A stretch of 64,000 nucleotides of DNA, taken from positions 1 to 64,000 of the forward strand of contig JAGVSM010004256.1 in the NCBI GenBank assembly GCA_022494885.1, read 5' to 3'. Under the pieces are notes generated by a model. The model was not told the DNA's origin. It did no database searches and worked only from the letters and a program-made list of their open reading frames with translations. Both the position numbers and the translations under genes were made by a program. The stretch's first letter is position 1, and each line of letters starts with the position of its first letter. This stretch comes from Micrasema longulum (Eukaryota > Arthropoda > Insecta > Trichoptera > Brachycentridae). Positions 21,368 through 31,799 of the stretch are shown one piece after another.

Positions 21368-22150
21368 AATGTCATTGGCTGGTTTCAGTGATCACATTTC
21401 AGTCGGTGTAATATTCGCCATTTTTACTATGTTTGAACATTCATATTAATTCATCAACAATATTTTGAGTTTGTCCAAATTTTTGTAGACAATAACTGGA
21501 TTCCACTCCCTGGGGAGCTGATAACATAAACATATTACAACAGAGATGAAGAACATTTCAGAAAAGGTAATATAGAAGTCTAGGCATCTACAGGGCTTAT
21601 GACTTGTCATTGGCTGGTTTACGTGGCCACTTTACACACGGTGTAGCATTCACCATTCTGCCCATATTTGAACAGCTAAATTCCTTCAATTCTTTCATCT
21701 GTTGATCTTTGTGAGGTTAAAGAGCTGAAACCTTCATTTATGCGTTTATAAACCTTTATAATGTTATCAGCTCCCTAGGGAGTTGAATCCAGTCCTTGTC
21801 TACAAAAATTTGGACACTTTCAAAATATTGTTGATAAATTCACCTGGTCCATGAAGAAGTATAGAAATTGAAAAAAAAAATTCAGGCGTTGCCTAGTATG
21901 TAAGTGAAATAATTCAATTACACGAATCTCACCCGCATAAATAAAGGTTTCAGCTCTTTAACTTCACAAACATCAACAGATGTAAGAATTGAAGGAATAT
22001 AGTTATTCAAATATGGATGAATGTTACACAGTGTGTAAAGTGGCCACGTAAACCGGCCAATGATAAGCCCTGTAGATGCCCAGACTTCTATATTACCTTT
22101 TCTGAAATGTTCTTCATCTCTGTTGTAATATGTTAACATATTAATTCAAT
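21368..22150. repeat. Rep-1, inverted double array
   Basis: Order on the + strand: B (partial, 21370-21450), A (21455-21530), B (21535-21735), then a switch of orientation to A' (21766-21840), C (21841-21945), B' (21946-22139). A and A', B and B' are long reverse complements. The first half is a head-to-tail array on the - strand, the second a monomer on the + strand. No frame runs through it. Confidence 0.85.
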
Positions 22151-22785
22151 TCTTCCATCTGTTGTTTTTTGGTAAGTCCGCTGCTTTTGAATGCGCCGCC
22201 GGTGACTGGCCTTGAGGGTCACCTGGGGGCGTTCTGGAGCTCCTGAGAGTAGATACTGACTTTTCCTATGACTGTCGACATTAAGGGGTTTGAACTGGGT
22301 GATGGATTTATTTAATTTATGTATACTTTTCCTTGTCCCTACCTTGCAGACGATGAGCGGAGGAAGGACAGTGAAAGGGACATTGAAAGTTGTTAATGTA
22401 CATATTTGTTCGTGCTTTTCCTTACGGAATTTGGTTAGTAGAGGAAGAAATATAATCAATTCGTATTGATTTTTTTAAAATTGCTTGCTTGTATGAGTAA
22501 ATCCGAAGAAATTCATTGAGTCTTTAAAATTGATTTGGATATGGGGTGGATGCTTTCGATGTTGTTTTTTTATGAAATTAAAGAATTGAAATGTTTATTG
22601 ATGCGGGTAGTCGCGAGACCCGTGACTCGTGACGCGGATCTAACTGAATTATTTTGCCATCATACTAGGCATCGCCTGAAAATATCTACAACCAATGGTG
22701 CACAGGACACAGCACACAAAAACGTTTATCTCGCTCATCTATTACATGAATATAAGGCGATCTGTCTTACGCTTTAGGTGCCAGG
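22151..22785. other. Stretch without recognised features
   Basis: Includes a 108-codon - strand frame (22133-22459) partly overlapping Rep-1, and a modestly G+C-rich part (22190-22260). A scrap like the SINE 3 tail (CATCTATTACATGAATATAA) lies at 22738. Nothing firm. Confidence 0.3.
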
Positions 22786-23305
22786 GCCCCGATAACCATG
22801 GTAATTTGACAGCGTTATCTTCAATCTTCTTAAAAAATCGAATTTTATAAAAGAAAATGTCAGTATTTGTATGAAAATTTGAAGTATCACCGTCTAGAAT
22901 CTAGAACATGTACTTGGGATAACATGGGCCGTGATTACAAACGCTATCTTCATCGGTGCATATCGAGACGATATAACGTAAAATTTATATTTATTTACGA
23001 AAATTTGTATATTATGTATCTTCGTCAGTAACCCGAAATTAAACATGCTTAGGAAAAATAATGTATTCATGCATATAGTGCGCATTTTCTAGCAAGTCGG
23101 GCAGGTTCACAGGCATGGGTCGTTCCTGGTTGTATCACTATAAATTGTGCCTCTGTTATCAGCTAATGTATGCATCATGTTTTAAAGATCATAAATGAAT
23201 AATTAAAAAATATATTATATTTTTCATACGGAAAACATAATTTTATTTTGTAGATAAAATTAAAGAAAAATGCAAACTTCCCATTGTAATCGGAGCCTTG
23301 GTAAT
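22786..23305. repeat. GGGCC-ended foldback family, compound copy
   Basis: Starts GGGCCCCGATAACCATGG and ends ACTTCCCATTGTAATCGG plus AGCC, i.e. inverted ends as at 39445-39679. A second start-like block (GGGCCGTGATTACAAACGC, ATCTTCATCGGTGCATATCG) at 22927 suggests two related copies nested or side by side. Confidence 0.5.
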
Positions 23306-23334
23306 AATATAATTATCATATAGATTTCACAAAA

Positions 23335-23530
23335 CCGAACGGCATACTTCACACCATGGTAAAAATCCGCACGGCACGACAAAATAACAGAAAGGTGGAT
23401 GGATGAATTACATTTTGAAAAAAAAAATAATGCTAGGCAAACGCAATAACCAGTAAACCACGACGCCGACTATTCTCCACTCGATAACCTTTTGCAGGAT
23501 TTTTACCTGAGTAGCCACTGAACATTTAAA
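23335..23530 (-). mobile_element. tRNA-derived SINE (family 3), decayed
   Basis: Carries the upstream block CTCCACTCGAT.., CAGGATTTTTACCTGAG. The tRNA-like part (ACCACGACGCCGACTATTC) is recognisable only by comparison with 2494-2562. It runs directly into an L1 LINE tail. Confidence 0.5.
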
Positions 23531-23670
23531 TCCCCACCCTTTGTTGCACCACAATTTAATATGTATGATTTTTATTTAGAAACTTCACTGGTCTGTCCTT
23601 AAACTGTACATTTTTTATGTTATTATTTCATTGTCGACTGTTTGTTAAATAAATAAATAAATAATGAAAT
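23531..23670 (+). mobile_element. LINE family L1, extreme 3' end
   Basis: ACAATTTAATATGTATGATT, CACTGGTCTGTCC, GTCGACTGTTTGTTAAATAA: last 140 bp of the L1 3' UTR seen complete at 27400-28115. Confidence 0.75.
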
Positions 23671-24003
23671 AAATATCAACCCACCCTAATTTTACAGTGA
23701 CATGTGGATTTGTACGATCGTGTGAAACGGGTCGTCATCATCTACAAATTATATTCAATATCGATACAGCGCATATCCGGAATCAATCAATTTGCAACAT
23801 AATCAATCGAAACAAATAAACATTTTGCAAAATAAATCACGCAACCTTTTTATATTTGGATTGATGAATTATTGATGTTATGATTAGATTGCATTGGTGT
23901 TTTTTTAAAGATACATATTTTTTGATATCTCAATAGTTTTATTTAAATCTTAAAGTAGGGCACACATATCATACATATTGTTATGTGTGTTCTAATAATA
24001 ACA

Positions 24004-24640
24004 TTGCAAATATATTTAATTTATAAATTGTTTATCACATATGTCTTGACCATTATTTTAAATTTTGATATGTTTTTTTCTTCATAAATATTTTTTTCCA
24101 TTTCGTAATACTTTTTAATTGCTTTAAATAAAATTGAATTTTGTGACTTTGCCTTTTTCCTAAATGGAAGTCTAATTTTGTTATTTTCTCTAGTATTGTG
24201 ATCGTGTTCATGCTGGTTCCGATCAATTTTTTTCCAAAATTCGTTTTTTTTATTAGAGTTTATAATTTTATGAACAAATATCATTGTATTGTAAAATATT
24301 CTTTGTTTATATGTTAATAATTTCATTTCATTTACCATCGACTTTACCCTCGTATATCTGTTTTTTTTCAAAATGATTCTAAAGGCTTTATTTTGTAATA
24401 CAGTTAGTTTATCTATGTTTCTTTGTTTGATAAAAATAAAATGCTACTACAGTAGTTAACGTGTGGTTCAATAATTGCTTTGTAAATAGTTTTGCAAGAG
24501 TCCTTATCAATAAATCTTCTGATCCTTCCCAAAATTGATATTTTTTTTGCAATCTTATTTATTACAATTTTAATTATGCATTTGTATCCAAGTACGTAAT
24601 TTCTTCCATATTCTCACCTTTAATCATTTATTGGGAAGTT
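24004..24640 (-). pseudogene. LINE family L7, ORF2 C-terminal part
   Basis: On the - strand from about 24570: IVINKIAKKISILGRIRRF, then IEPHVNYCSSILFLSNK, one frameshift, NIDKLTVLQNKAFRIILK, and the 116-codon frame to 24021 (YNTMIFVHKIINSN, NTRENNKIRLPFRK). The order IEPHxxYCS.., LQNKAxRxIL.., NTRxxxxxxLP is the standard end of Jockey/CR1-superfamily ORF2. RT core absent. A related copy lies at 49405-49800. Confidence 0.75.
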
Positions 24641-24655
24641 TCATGGTTTTCTTTA

Positions 24656-25725
24656 GCCTGCATCCGTGCTATTGCTTCTCTGTATAAAGACAGCACAGCA
24701 TGTGTTAGGGTAAACGGATCATACACATCGTGGTTTGACATTCATAAAGGAGTGAAGCAGGGATGTGTTATGTCCCCATGGCTGTTCAACGTGTATATCG
24801 ATAACTGCATGAAAGAACTGAAAGGCTTAAGAATGGGAGCAAAAATGGGTGATTTAAATGTCAATTGTCTTTTGTATGCTGACGATGCTGTACTCCTTGC
24901 TAACAACAAAGAGGAACTGCAATTCTTGGTAACGAAGGTCTACGATGTATGCAAGAGAAGCGATTTGCTGATGAATGTCGATAAATCGAATGTGATGATT
25001 TTTGAAAGAAATGAAAGTATGACTAAATGTGAAATCACTGTGAATGGGTTATACTAAAACAAGTAGAGGAATTTGTGTATCTGGAAGTATGTTCACTAGG
25101 GATGGAATGACTGAGAAAGATATTGAAAGGAGGGTGAGTGCCGGGAACAGAGTGAACGGTGCACTTAAATCGACCTTGGCAAATAAATGTTTGTCACAAG
25201 AGGCAAAATTGGCAGTTCACAACGGAGTCCTGGTCCCGTCCCTGATGTATGGGAGCGAAGTATGGACTTGGAAAAACAGGGATGAAAGTAGGCTGAATGC
25301 TGTCGAAATGCGATCTCTCAGGCAAATGTGTGGTAAAACTATGTACGATAGATGCACAAATGTTGAGATCCGTACATTATGTAAGGCTGAGACAAGCATT
25401 ATCGACAAAATCAAGAAAGGAGCTCTGCGCTGGTTTGGACATGTAGAACGAATGGACAGCGAAGAGAACGGCTAAGAATATTTACAATGCGAATGTTGAT
25501 GGATGCAGAAATAGAGGAAGACCGAGAAAGACATGGCATGACCAAATCCAACAAATACTTAAAGATGGACATGTCAAAGTCGGAATAATCGGCGCGCGTG
25601 CATGAGAAGATGTATGAATGTAGAGGAAGCGTGATCTGTATGCAAAGATAGAGTGTTGTGGCGTTCTATCCTCTCTGCCTACCCTTACGGGGAAACGGCT
25701 TGATGGTTTGTTTGTTTGTTTGATT
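24656..25725 (+). pseudogene. LINE family L4, RT to 3' end
   Basis: Non-LTR endonuclease-RT ORF2, truncated at its 5' side just before the RT palm. From 24656: CIRAIASLYKDSTACVRVNG, then GVKQGCVMSPWLFNVYID and LLYADDAVLLA; the active-site YADD is intact. A frameshift near 25045-25060 moves to the frame RDGMTEKDIERRV, LMYGSEVWTWKNRDESRLNA, ALRWFGHVERMD. A second shift near 25470 leads to RERHGMTKSN and a final (TTTG)n tail at about 25705-25722. Four other fragments of this family lie in the window. It cannot encode a working enzyme. The clade is not certain. Confidence 0.85.
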
Positions 25726-25750
25726 TTTGCATCATTATAATGTAGAAGCT

Positions 25751-25865
25751 CAGGGGTGATATTCCAAACGCTCTCGCGGCCGTATTATCTCGCGTATTTA
25801 CATTAAAAATACACGAGAAAAACTGTTTCCTCGTGCCGCGAGAGCGGTTCAGAATAGCACCTCTG
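25751..25865. mobile_element. Foldback MITE (115 bp)
   Basis: CAGGGGTGATATTCC and CGCTCTCGCGGC on the left pair with GCCGCGAGAGCGG and AGAATAGCACCTCTG on the right. An inner stem CTCGCGTATTTAC / AAATACACGAG makes the whole a compact hairpin. Confidence 0.7.
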
Positions 25866-26149
25866 CTTGTTTACATCTTCAAATTTTCTTTGAAGCGTTT
25901 TTCATTCAGCACAGCATCAATGCGGGCTTTAAATCGGTTGACCACAATGGAATCAACAATTGACATCTACGTTGATTAAATTATTCCAGTCTGAAACCAC
26001 TCAGCTGAAGAGCGCTAATTCATTTATTTTGCATAAAAACTCAAGATATTAAAATAATTTAACAATTAAAAAATAATGAGGTTGGAAAAAAAAATTTTTT
26101 TGCCGTATTGCTGATTTGTCGGCTATTTAATCAATCAATCACCCTTTCG

Positions 26150-26540
26150 CACAATTCTCACACGGGTTTGTTTTAAGACGAATCGCGGTCTGACTTTTCT
26201 TCATACAATCGTGCTCCCGTATTTTCTTCCTGGATTATGGTACCTAAGCAGATACTTATTTACGCACTATCGATATTCACCATAGGCGTGTCTCAATTAT
26301 TTTGATTTTTGGGTAAATTGTTTCTTATGGGAGCTAGGACCTTCCAAAAACCCTTGAAGGCACCTAGTTTTATCTGCCGTTTTTGGACTTCCGGTGTTAA
26401 AATATTATTTTCGAAAAACACAAAAGGTGAAAAAAACTAAAAGTCCTAAGTGCAGTTGTCTTTTTCGCATAGTATCGGAGAGGCATTTGCCAGAGAGTTA
26501 CAGAAAAACAATACTCAAATCCTTTTTTTTATTTTTTTAT
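26150..26540. repeat. Dispersed repeat E, copy 2
   Basis: See 15755-16340. The best shared part is 26340-26530 (AGTATCGGAGAGGCATTTGC, ACAGAAAAACAATACTC). Confidence 0.5.
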
Positions 26541-27034
26541 TCGGCTAAACAAATATAAGTAGGTATACAACATTACTACTAAATACATTTTATATATAAA
26601 TTCAATACATCTATTTTCATTAACGTTTTCCAATACGTAAAAGATAAAAACAATTCTTTTGAACATAATGGGGAGTGACGTTTTACAATAATTATGAATA
26701 CTTTATTTTTAATTATGAATATTTTTAGGATAACATATAAATTGCAAAAAAAAAATGTTTCTTTTAATAAGCGCTACACAAAAATAATTATAAATTTAAC
26801 ATTTCACTTCTCTCTTAAATCTGTTGTATTCCTGACTGCACTTTTTTTTTCTTGGTTCATTTCACTCAAGAAAAAATATTCTTCTGTAAGTATAATGATG
26901 TGCTGTAGTGGTTTTTTATTTTGGAATCAAGATGTTACCACTTGCTCTAGGTCACGTACTTACGTTTTGTAACGTGGAAAAACTTATATTTACTTTGTCT
27001 CTATGAATTTGAAGCAAAAAAATATTTTTTATGA
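26541..27034. other. Stretch without recognised features
   Basis: Begins with a T-rich run and a CGGCTAAAC segment that could be the 3' tail of another - strand LINE. The 92-codon frame at 26694-26972 (+) is hydrophobic and motif-free. Confidence 0.3.
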
Positions 27035-27420
27035 CGATTTTATATCTAAAACCCGATTTAATTTTGAAAACAGTGGTATGCAGTAATTTGGAGTTTGCAT
27101 CCGTTGTGTGGAGCCCACAATACCTAACAAACATAGAAAGGATTAAAAATGTTCAACGAAAACTATTATAATACCTAGATTATAAAAACAATAAAACGCT
27201 TTGTACTTACAGCCAATCTGCCAAACATAATGGATTTTTTACCCTTAAAAATAGACGCACCGTATCTGAATTATGCTATTAACATAAATTATTAAATAAT
27301 AAAGTAGACTCTTTTAACCTACTCTCCAAATCAATCTTAATATCCCCTTTCGCGTGACAAAAAATAAGTATTTATTCCATCTGCCAGTCTGTAGCACTAA
27401 CTATGCACAACATTCTTTCT
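27035..27420 (+). pseudogene. LINE family L1, ORF2 C-terminus
   Basis: Reads VVCSNLEFASVVWSPQYLTN then IERIKNVQRKLL, a stop, YLDYKNNKTLC, then FFTLKNRRTVSELCY and VDSFNLLSKS. This is a Jockey-type C-terminus (LEYASVVWSP, IERIQrkfLR, sLxxRRxxxd). It has several stops and is continuous with the 3' UTR that follows. Earlier domains are missing. Confidence 0.8.
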
Positions 27421-28115
27421 TCCATCGTTCTTGCTCTAACTTTAATGTTTTTTTTCATCTATTGATATGTTTTACATGCCCCTTAATTTATTTAAAAAAA
27501 AATAAGACTTATTATTTCTGGCTGTGATACGATCCCACTTACTATTTAATGATGCACACTCCTGAACACTTACCCACTCTAATACACATAAGCACACATC
27601 TACACTTACTCTCATACAAATACTCTTAAACACATCCTTTTGTTGTAACACAATTTAATAATATGTATGATTTTCATTTAGAAACTTTGCTGGTCTGTCT
27701 TTAAACTGTATTTTTGAACTGAACACTTTCCCACACTAATACACATAAACACACATCTACACTTACTCTCATACAAATACACTTGAACACATCCTTTTGT
27801 TGTAACACAATTTAATAATATGTATGATTTTCATTTAGAAACTTTGCTGGTCTGTCTTTAAACAGTATTTTTGAACTGAACACTTTTTTTTTCCACACTA
27901 ATACACGCCAAACACACATCTACACTTACTCTCATACAAAATACACTTGAACCACATCCAACTTTTGTTGTAACACAATTTAATAATATGTATGATTTTC
28001 ATTTAGAAACTTTGCTGGTCTGTCTTTAAACAGTATTTTTTTAAAAATAATTATAAAATAATTGTCGACTGTTTGTTTCTTTAAAATAAATAAATAAATT
28101 AAATAAACAATAATT
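27421..28115 (+). mobile_element. LINE family L1, 3' UTR with tandem units
   Basis: From CCATCGTTCTTGCTC to GTCGACTGTTTGTTTC and (AAAT)n. Compared with 20060-20475 it holds two extra copies of an internal unit. Antisense relatives lie at 30822-31660. Confidence 0.8.
27563..28040 (+). repeat. Tandem repeat, three units of about 157 bp
   Basis: TGAACACT occurs at 27563, 27720 and 27878, each followed by ACACATCTACACTTACTCTC, TTTTGTTGTAACACAATTTA, GCTGGTCTGTCTTTAAAC. Units 2 and 3 share AACAGTATTTTTGAACTGAA-type joints, so the array grew by duplication inside the 3' UTR. Confidence 0.85.
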
Positions 28116-28144
28116 GAACTCATTCACTAAAACTCTCAGCCATC

Positions 28145-28560
28145 GCATATCCTATTAACCAGCGCAAAAACTTTCCATCTCTCTCATTTCTTTAAAACAT
28201 TATTCACATCCCTTGCACACCAAAATACATTGCTGAGAATTTCGTTTGCCTCGTTCTACTCAGAAGAGAACGCTTTCCATTCCTCGGCATACCACATTAT
28301 TCTTTAGTCATTCCTTTTCTGTTCAAGGTCACAGACTTTGGAATGAGCTACCTCTCCATATGAAATAATTCACTTTCGCCACCTTTAAGAAACGCCCGCA
28401 GCATTATTATGTATCTTTAGAACCCTAACATCTCTCAATGAAAAAAAATAATCCTAGATCCTCTTTCAAGCTTCTTACTCAATTCCACATTCTTTTAATT
28501 CCATTCCCCATCATATAATGTGTTTAAAGAAAGTATTATTACTAATAAATTTATATTTGC
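28145..28560 (+). pseudogene. LINE family L8, ORF2 C-terminus
   Basis: Around 28250-28400: STQKRTLSIPRHTTLFFSHS, FSVQGHRLWNELPLHMK, a stop, FTFATFKKRPQHYY. The SxxxxxxxLWNxLP..FKxxLK ending is general for Jockey/CR1 LINEs. The 3' UTR runs to about 28560. No RT core. Confidence 0.7.
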
Positions 28561-28587
28561 AAGCCGTATCTGTCCATTAAGAGAGCT

Positions 28588-28760
28588 GTAATGAGAAACT
28601 TCAGCACTACGGGAAATCGGATACAAAAAATGTTTTCTTGCGCGCGGTAAAAATTACACCATTACATCGTAAGGCAAAGTTTCTTGAAAATGTACGAAAA
28701 AAATAATAAAAAATATATTTATAATTTTTTTTTACTTTGAATGGCGTCTTGACGTTTGGA
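28588..28760 (+). mobile_element. MITE family D, partial copy 3
   Basis: GTAATGAGAAACTTCAGC, ACTACGGGAAATCGG, TTTCTTGAAAATGTACG: the left 170 bp of the element; the right end is absent. Confidence 0.6.
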
Positions 28761-28967
28761 AGAAAAATCATGTTCAAGCCAGCACTTTTTGCTTTAATTG
28801 CGAATATTCAAAATATAATAATTTTTGTTTATTTTTTATAATGGTATTTCAGTATTATTCTAAACTTCCAATAATTATTTCAAACACAAAAAATCTCAAT
28901 TTTCATACAAGCTAAACCATGTTGGATGGAAACTATCCCAACCAGAGAACAATCCACATTGATGTTC

Positions 28968-29103
28968 AAACGCATTAGCGAGTGGCCATAGTGGAGAGCG
29001 TTTTGCGGCACGGTGCGGGCGCGGTACGCGCCTTTTACCATATGTTTGAGTTTACCGCCCCGCGCCGCAATACGCTCGCCACTATGGCCAAACACTCGGC
29101 GTT
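28968..29103. mobile_element. G+C-rich foldback (136 bp)
   Basis: GGCCATAGTGGAGAGCG, TTTTGCGGC on the left pairs with GCCGCAATACGCTCGCC, ACTATGGCC on the right; the ends are AACGC/GCGTT. Much richer in G+C and CpG than anything around it. The - strand frame over it (28880-29095) is a by-product. Confidence 0.7.
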
Positions 29104-29371
29104 ATAAAGATTCCCTCGTAATAAATATGTATGTATGGAATCAATTCAAAACTAATAAATAAAGAAATATTATATAAATTACTTTTTTCATTTAAAAAAA
29201 TGTTTTTAAACGTACTTTTTTATTTATTTACAAATTAAATGATATAATACGCAGTATTTTATAAAGTTTAATACATGTGAATTATATTTCCATGAGTTAC
29301 GACAACTCAATTCGGGAATAAAATAATATGACTATTTTTTTGAAAATTTAACATCTTTAAACTAAATACAT

Positions 29372-29898
29372 ATACAATATGGACGGACATGACATACCGA
29401 TATTTAGGGGGAGTATTTTTCGGGTATTTTTATCGACAAATCCACTCCCTTACAATGACCTACCTCACCCCCCTTTAAATGGCCGCCATTTTTATTTTTA
29501 CGTTATGATTACGTAGTAATAGCATAAAAAAATTACCACTCAACCGACTAGTTTTTGAATGATGTGCGGAAATGCACGAAAAAAAAAATGTTCGCATACT
29601 TTTTTCTGGGTTTGAATGTTTTTAGGTATGTTTGACAGTATCAATAAAATTTATTTAGTAAGCGCTAGAACAATATGCTATCGTGCGAATAACACCAAAT
29701 TTATTATTCTGCGATATTTACGTACTCAGTTATTAAAATTTTTGTACATGCACTAGTGTAACCGTATCGTAAAAATAAAAATGGCGGCCATTTAAAGGGG
29801 GGTGAGGTAGGTCATTGTAGGGGAGTGGATTTGTCGATAAAAATACCTGAAAAATACTCCCCCTAAATATCAGTATGTCATGCCCGTCCATATTGTAT
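29372..29898. mobile_element. Foldback element with ~137-bp arms
   Basis: The left arm (29372-29510) and right arm (29760-29898) are reverse complements with about five differences; ends ATACAATATGGACGG / CCGTCCATATTGTAT. About 250 bp of unique spacer. No transposase; target duplication not clear. An inverted duplication of non-transposon DNA is the alternative. Confidence 0.75.
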
Positions 29899-30821
29899 AA
29901 ACAAAAAAACTTTCTTACACAAACAAAGTAAATATATGAAAATGCTTTAAAAAGTGGAGTAAGTGGTAAATCTAGGAATAAGGGAGATAAGGTCGTTAAC
30001 ATCATATGCTACGCAGACGATGCAATTATAGTGGAAGTGGCAATTCCCGATGATTAGAACATTTCTATCTCAGTTAGTAGAACAAAAAGTATAAATATTT
30101 TAGTGGTGTTTGCATGCAATTAACGAAAAATATGTGATATGAAGTCGAAAACATAAACCATTCGCAGCATATGAGTTACAAAAATCATACAAAATTTAAA
30201 AAGTAGGAAAAAAAACCACTAATATTGAGAAAGATACGAGTATTTAAAAAACATATACAAAATTTAATTTGATGTCATCAAATATTACGTGTAAAAGATA
30301 AGTGGACTTACATAATAAGTAGTTAACAAAGGTTTTATTAAACTATTTCCGTAATACTTACATCACAGTGTTAACGATGGCAAGTTTTATTATGTAATAT
30401 TAAATTTAAAAATTAGTTTGTCGAACAAGACAAGAGACTATTAAAACCAATGCAGTGCAAAGCAACGGAGAAAGTGTATATTTTACTAAAAATATTAGGT
30501 TAGTCGTGTTTGTTTGTATGTATAACAAACTAAATTAATTTTAAATTTATGTAAGTGTGTATTTAAAACAAAATAAATGTATCACTTTCTCTATGGAAAT
30601 TTCTGTACGGAGAAACCACAAGAAAAAATACGCCGTTTTTATATATGTATGCGACGTAAAAAGTATTGGACATTGTGATGACTATTGCGAAAATAAAATA
30701 TTTTTATTGGTAATTTAAGTAAGCAGCTTTCTTTTAGCCTTATGTAGTTTCTTAATCGATTATTATTTTCAATTATTTTAAAACCAGTATTTATTTTGAT
30801 TAAATTAGAAAATACATATAA
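29899..30821. other. Stretch without recognised features
   Basis: NKGDKVVNIICYADDAIIV-like + strand codons at 29985-30030 (CATATGCTACGCAGACGATG reads YADD in context) suggest a tiny RT scrap with intact YADD. The rest shows nothing. Confidence 0.35.
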
Positions 30822-30937
30822 GGTTTAAAGACAGACCAGCGATGTTTCAAAATAAAAATCATACATAATAAATCATGATACATTTTTAAACGTGTGCGTG
30901 CGTATATATATGTATATTTAAAGATATATGTAAAAAA

Positions 30938-31110
30938 AGGGTTGTGGCCCCGTGGTAGTATTGCGGACTCACTAGCCAAAGATCCGAGGCTCAAATCCCA
31001 CTTTACCACAACTCGATTTTTTTCCAGCACAAGTTATTTACGACTTTTAGGAAATGGCCTGAAAAATCGGAATATTTGAGTTAATAATAAGAACTCAAGT
31101 ATTTCTCTTT
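30938..31110 (+). mobile_element. tRNA-derived SINE (family 2), nested in L1
   Basis: GGTTGTGGCCCCGTGGTAG, TATTGCGGACTCACTAGCC, B box region GAGGCTCAAATCC, then CCACAACTCGATTTTTTT. The A box is good; the B box has lost its GTTCGA core. Confidence 0.75.
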
Positions 31111-31226
31111 TTTTTTAATGAAAAAAGTGTTTGTTCGTGTGTATTTGCATGAGAGAAAGTGCAGAGGAGACGTGTGTAAGCGTGGGCATCATTAAAAAGC
31201 AAGCGGGAGCGTATGGCAGCCATATA

Positions 31227-31402
31227 CATTTTTTTTGCACCACAAAAGGCCAGGAGGCCTAATTACAGTGGTGAATTACATCACAGAGCACCCAGGCTTG
31301 AGAAAAATCACATTTTAATGTTTGTGTTCTCACCGGGAATCGAACCCGGAACCTTCCGTGCGTGAGTCAAGCGTCTTGACCACTACACGACGGAGGCCGC
31401 CA
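31227..31402 (-). mobile_element. tRNA-derived SINE (family 1), nested in L1
   Basis: The - strand starts GGCGGCCTCCGTCGTGTAGT, then a consensus B box GGTTCGATTCC, then a body ending AGGCCTCCTGGCC and TTTTGTGGTGCAAAAAAAA. The head resembles tRNA-Val (CAC) in its anticodon region (CTCACGC loop). ATATA flanks it on both sides. Near-identical copy at 63025-63200. Confidence 0.9.
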
Positions 31403-31799
31403 ATATAGAATGAGTCTTAATGTATTTTTAAATAAATTAAGGGGCATGATAAATATATTAACAGAAAAGAAAAATAATAATTATGGTTTAAGCAAGAACG
31501 ATAGAGAAAAGAGTGTTGTGCTTAGTTAGTGCTACAGACTGGCAGATGGAATAAATATTTATTTCTTGTAACGCGGAAGGGAATATAAAAATCAATTTTG
31601 GAGATAAGGTTTAAAGAGTCTACCTTATTATTTTATAATTAATATAAATAGCATAGTATATGGAGCTGTGGTAGAGGTGCGCAGAGCCGTGAAGAGTGGA
31701 GACGCTTAAATGTCATAATGATAAAATTGTAAATAATTCAAAAGATAGTACCATTGCGCTGTTTAAAAAATCTAACAGTTTACGAGTAGATTGCGTCGC

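Larger units (their letters stand above)
30822..31660 (-). mobile_element. LINE family L1, C-terminus and 3' UTR, twice interrupted
   Basis: The - strand runs from a coding scrap (31660-31560, equivalent to 27330-27420) through the 3' UTR (AGCACTAACTAAGCACAACA, CATGCCCCTTAATTTATT) to GCTGGTCTGTCTTTAAACC at 30825. A SINE 1 lies at 31227-31402 and a SINE 2 at 30938-31110, both absent from the other L1 copies. Both SINEs are therefore younger than this L1 copy. Confidence 0.75.

Noticed and set aside
22133..22459. 108-codon - strand frame
   Set aside because: It begins in Rep-1 B' and continues into unrelated DNA; no domain seen.
31320..31401. Possible functional tRNA gene (A and B boxes at consensus, - strand)
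   Set aside because: Acceptor and anticodon stems do not pair, and a SINE body with an A-rich tail follows. The same holds for 63120-63200, 46758-46835 and 2494-2562.
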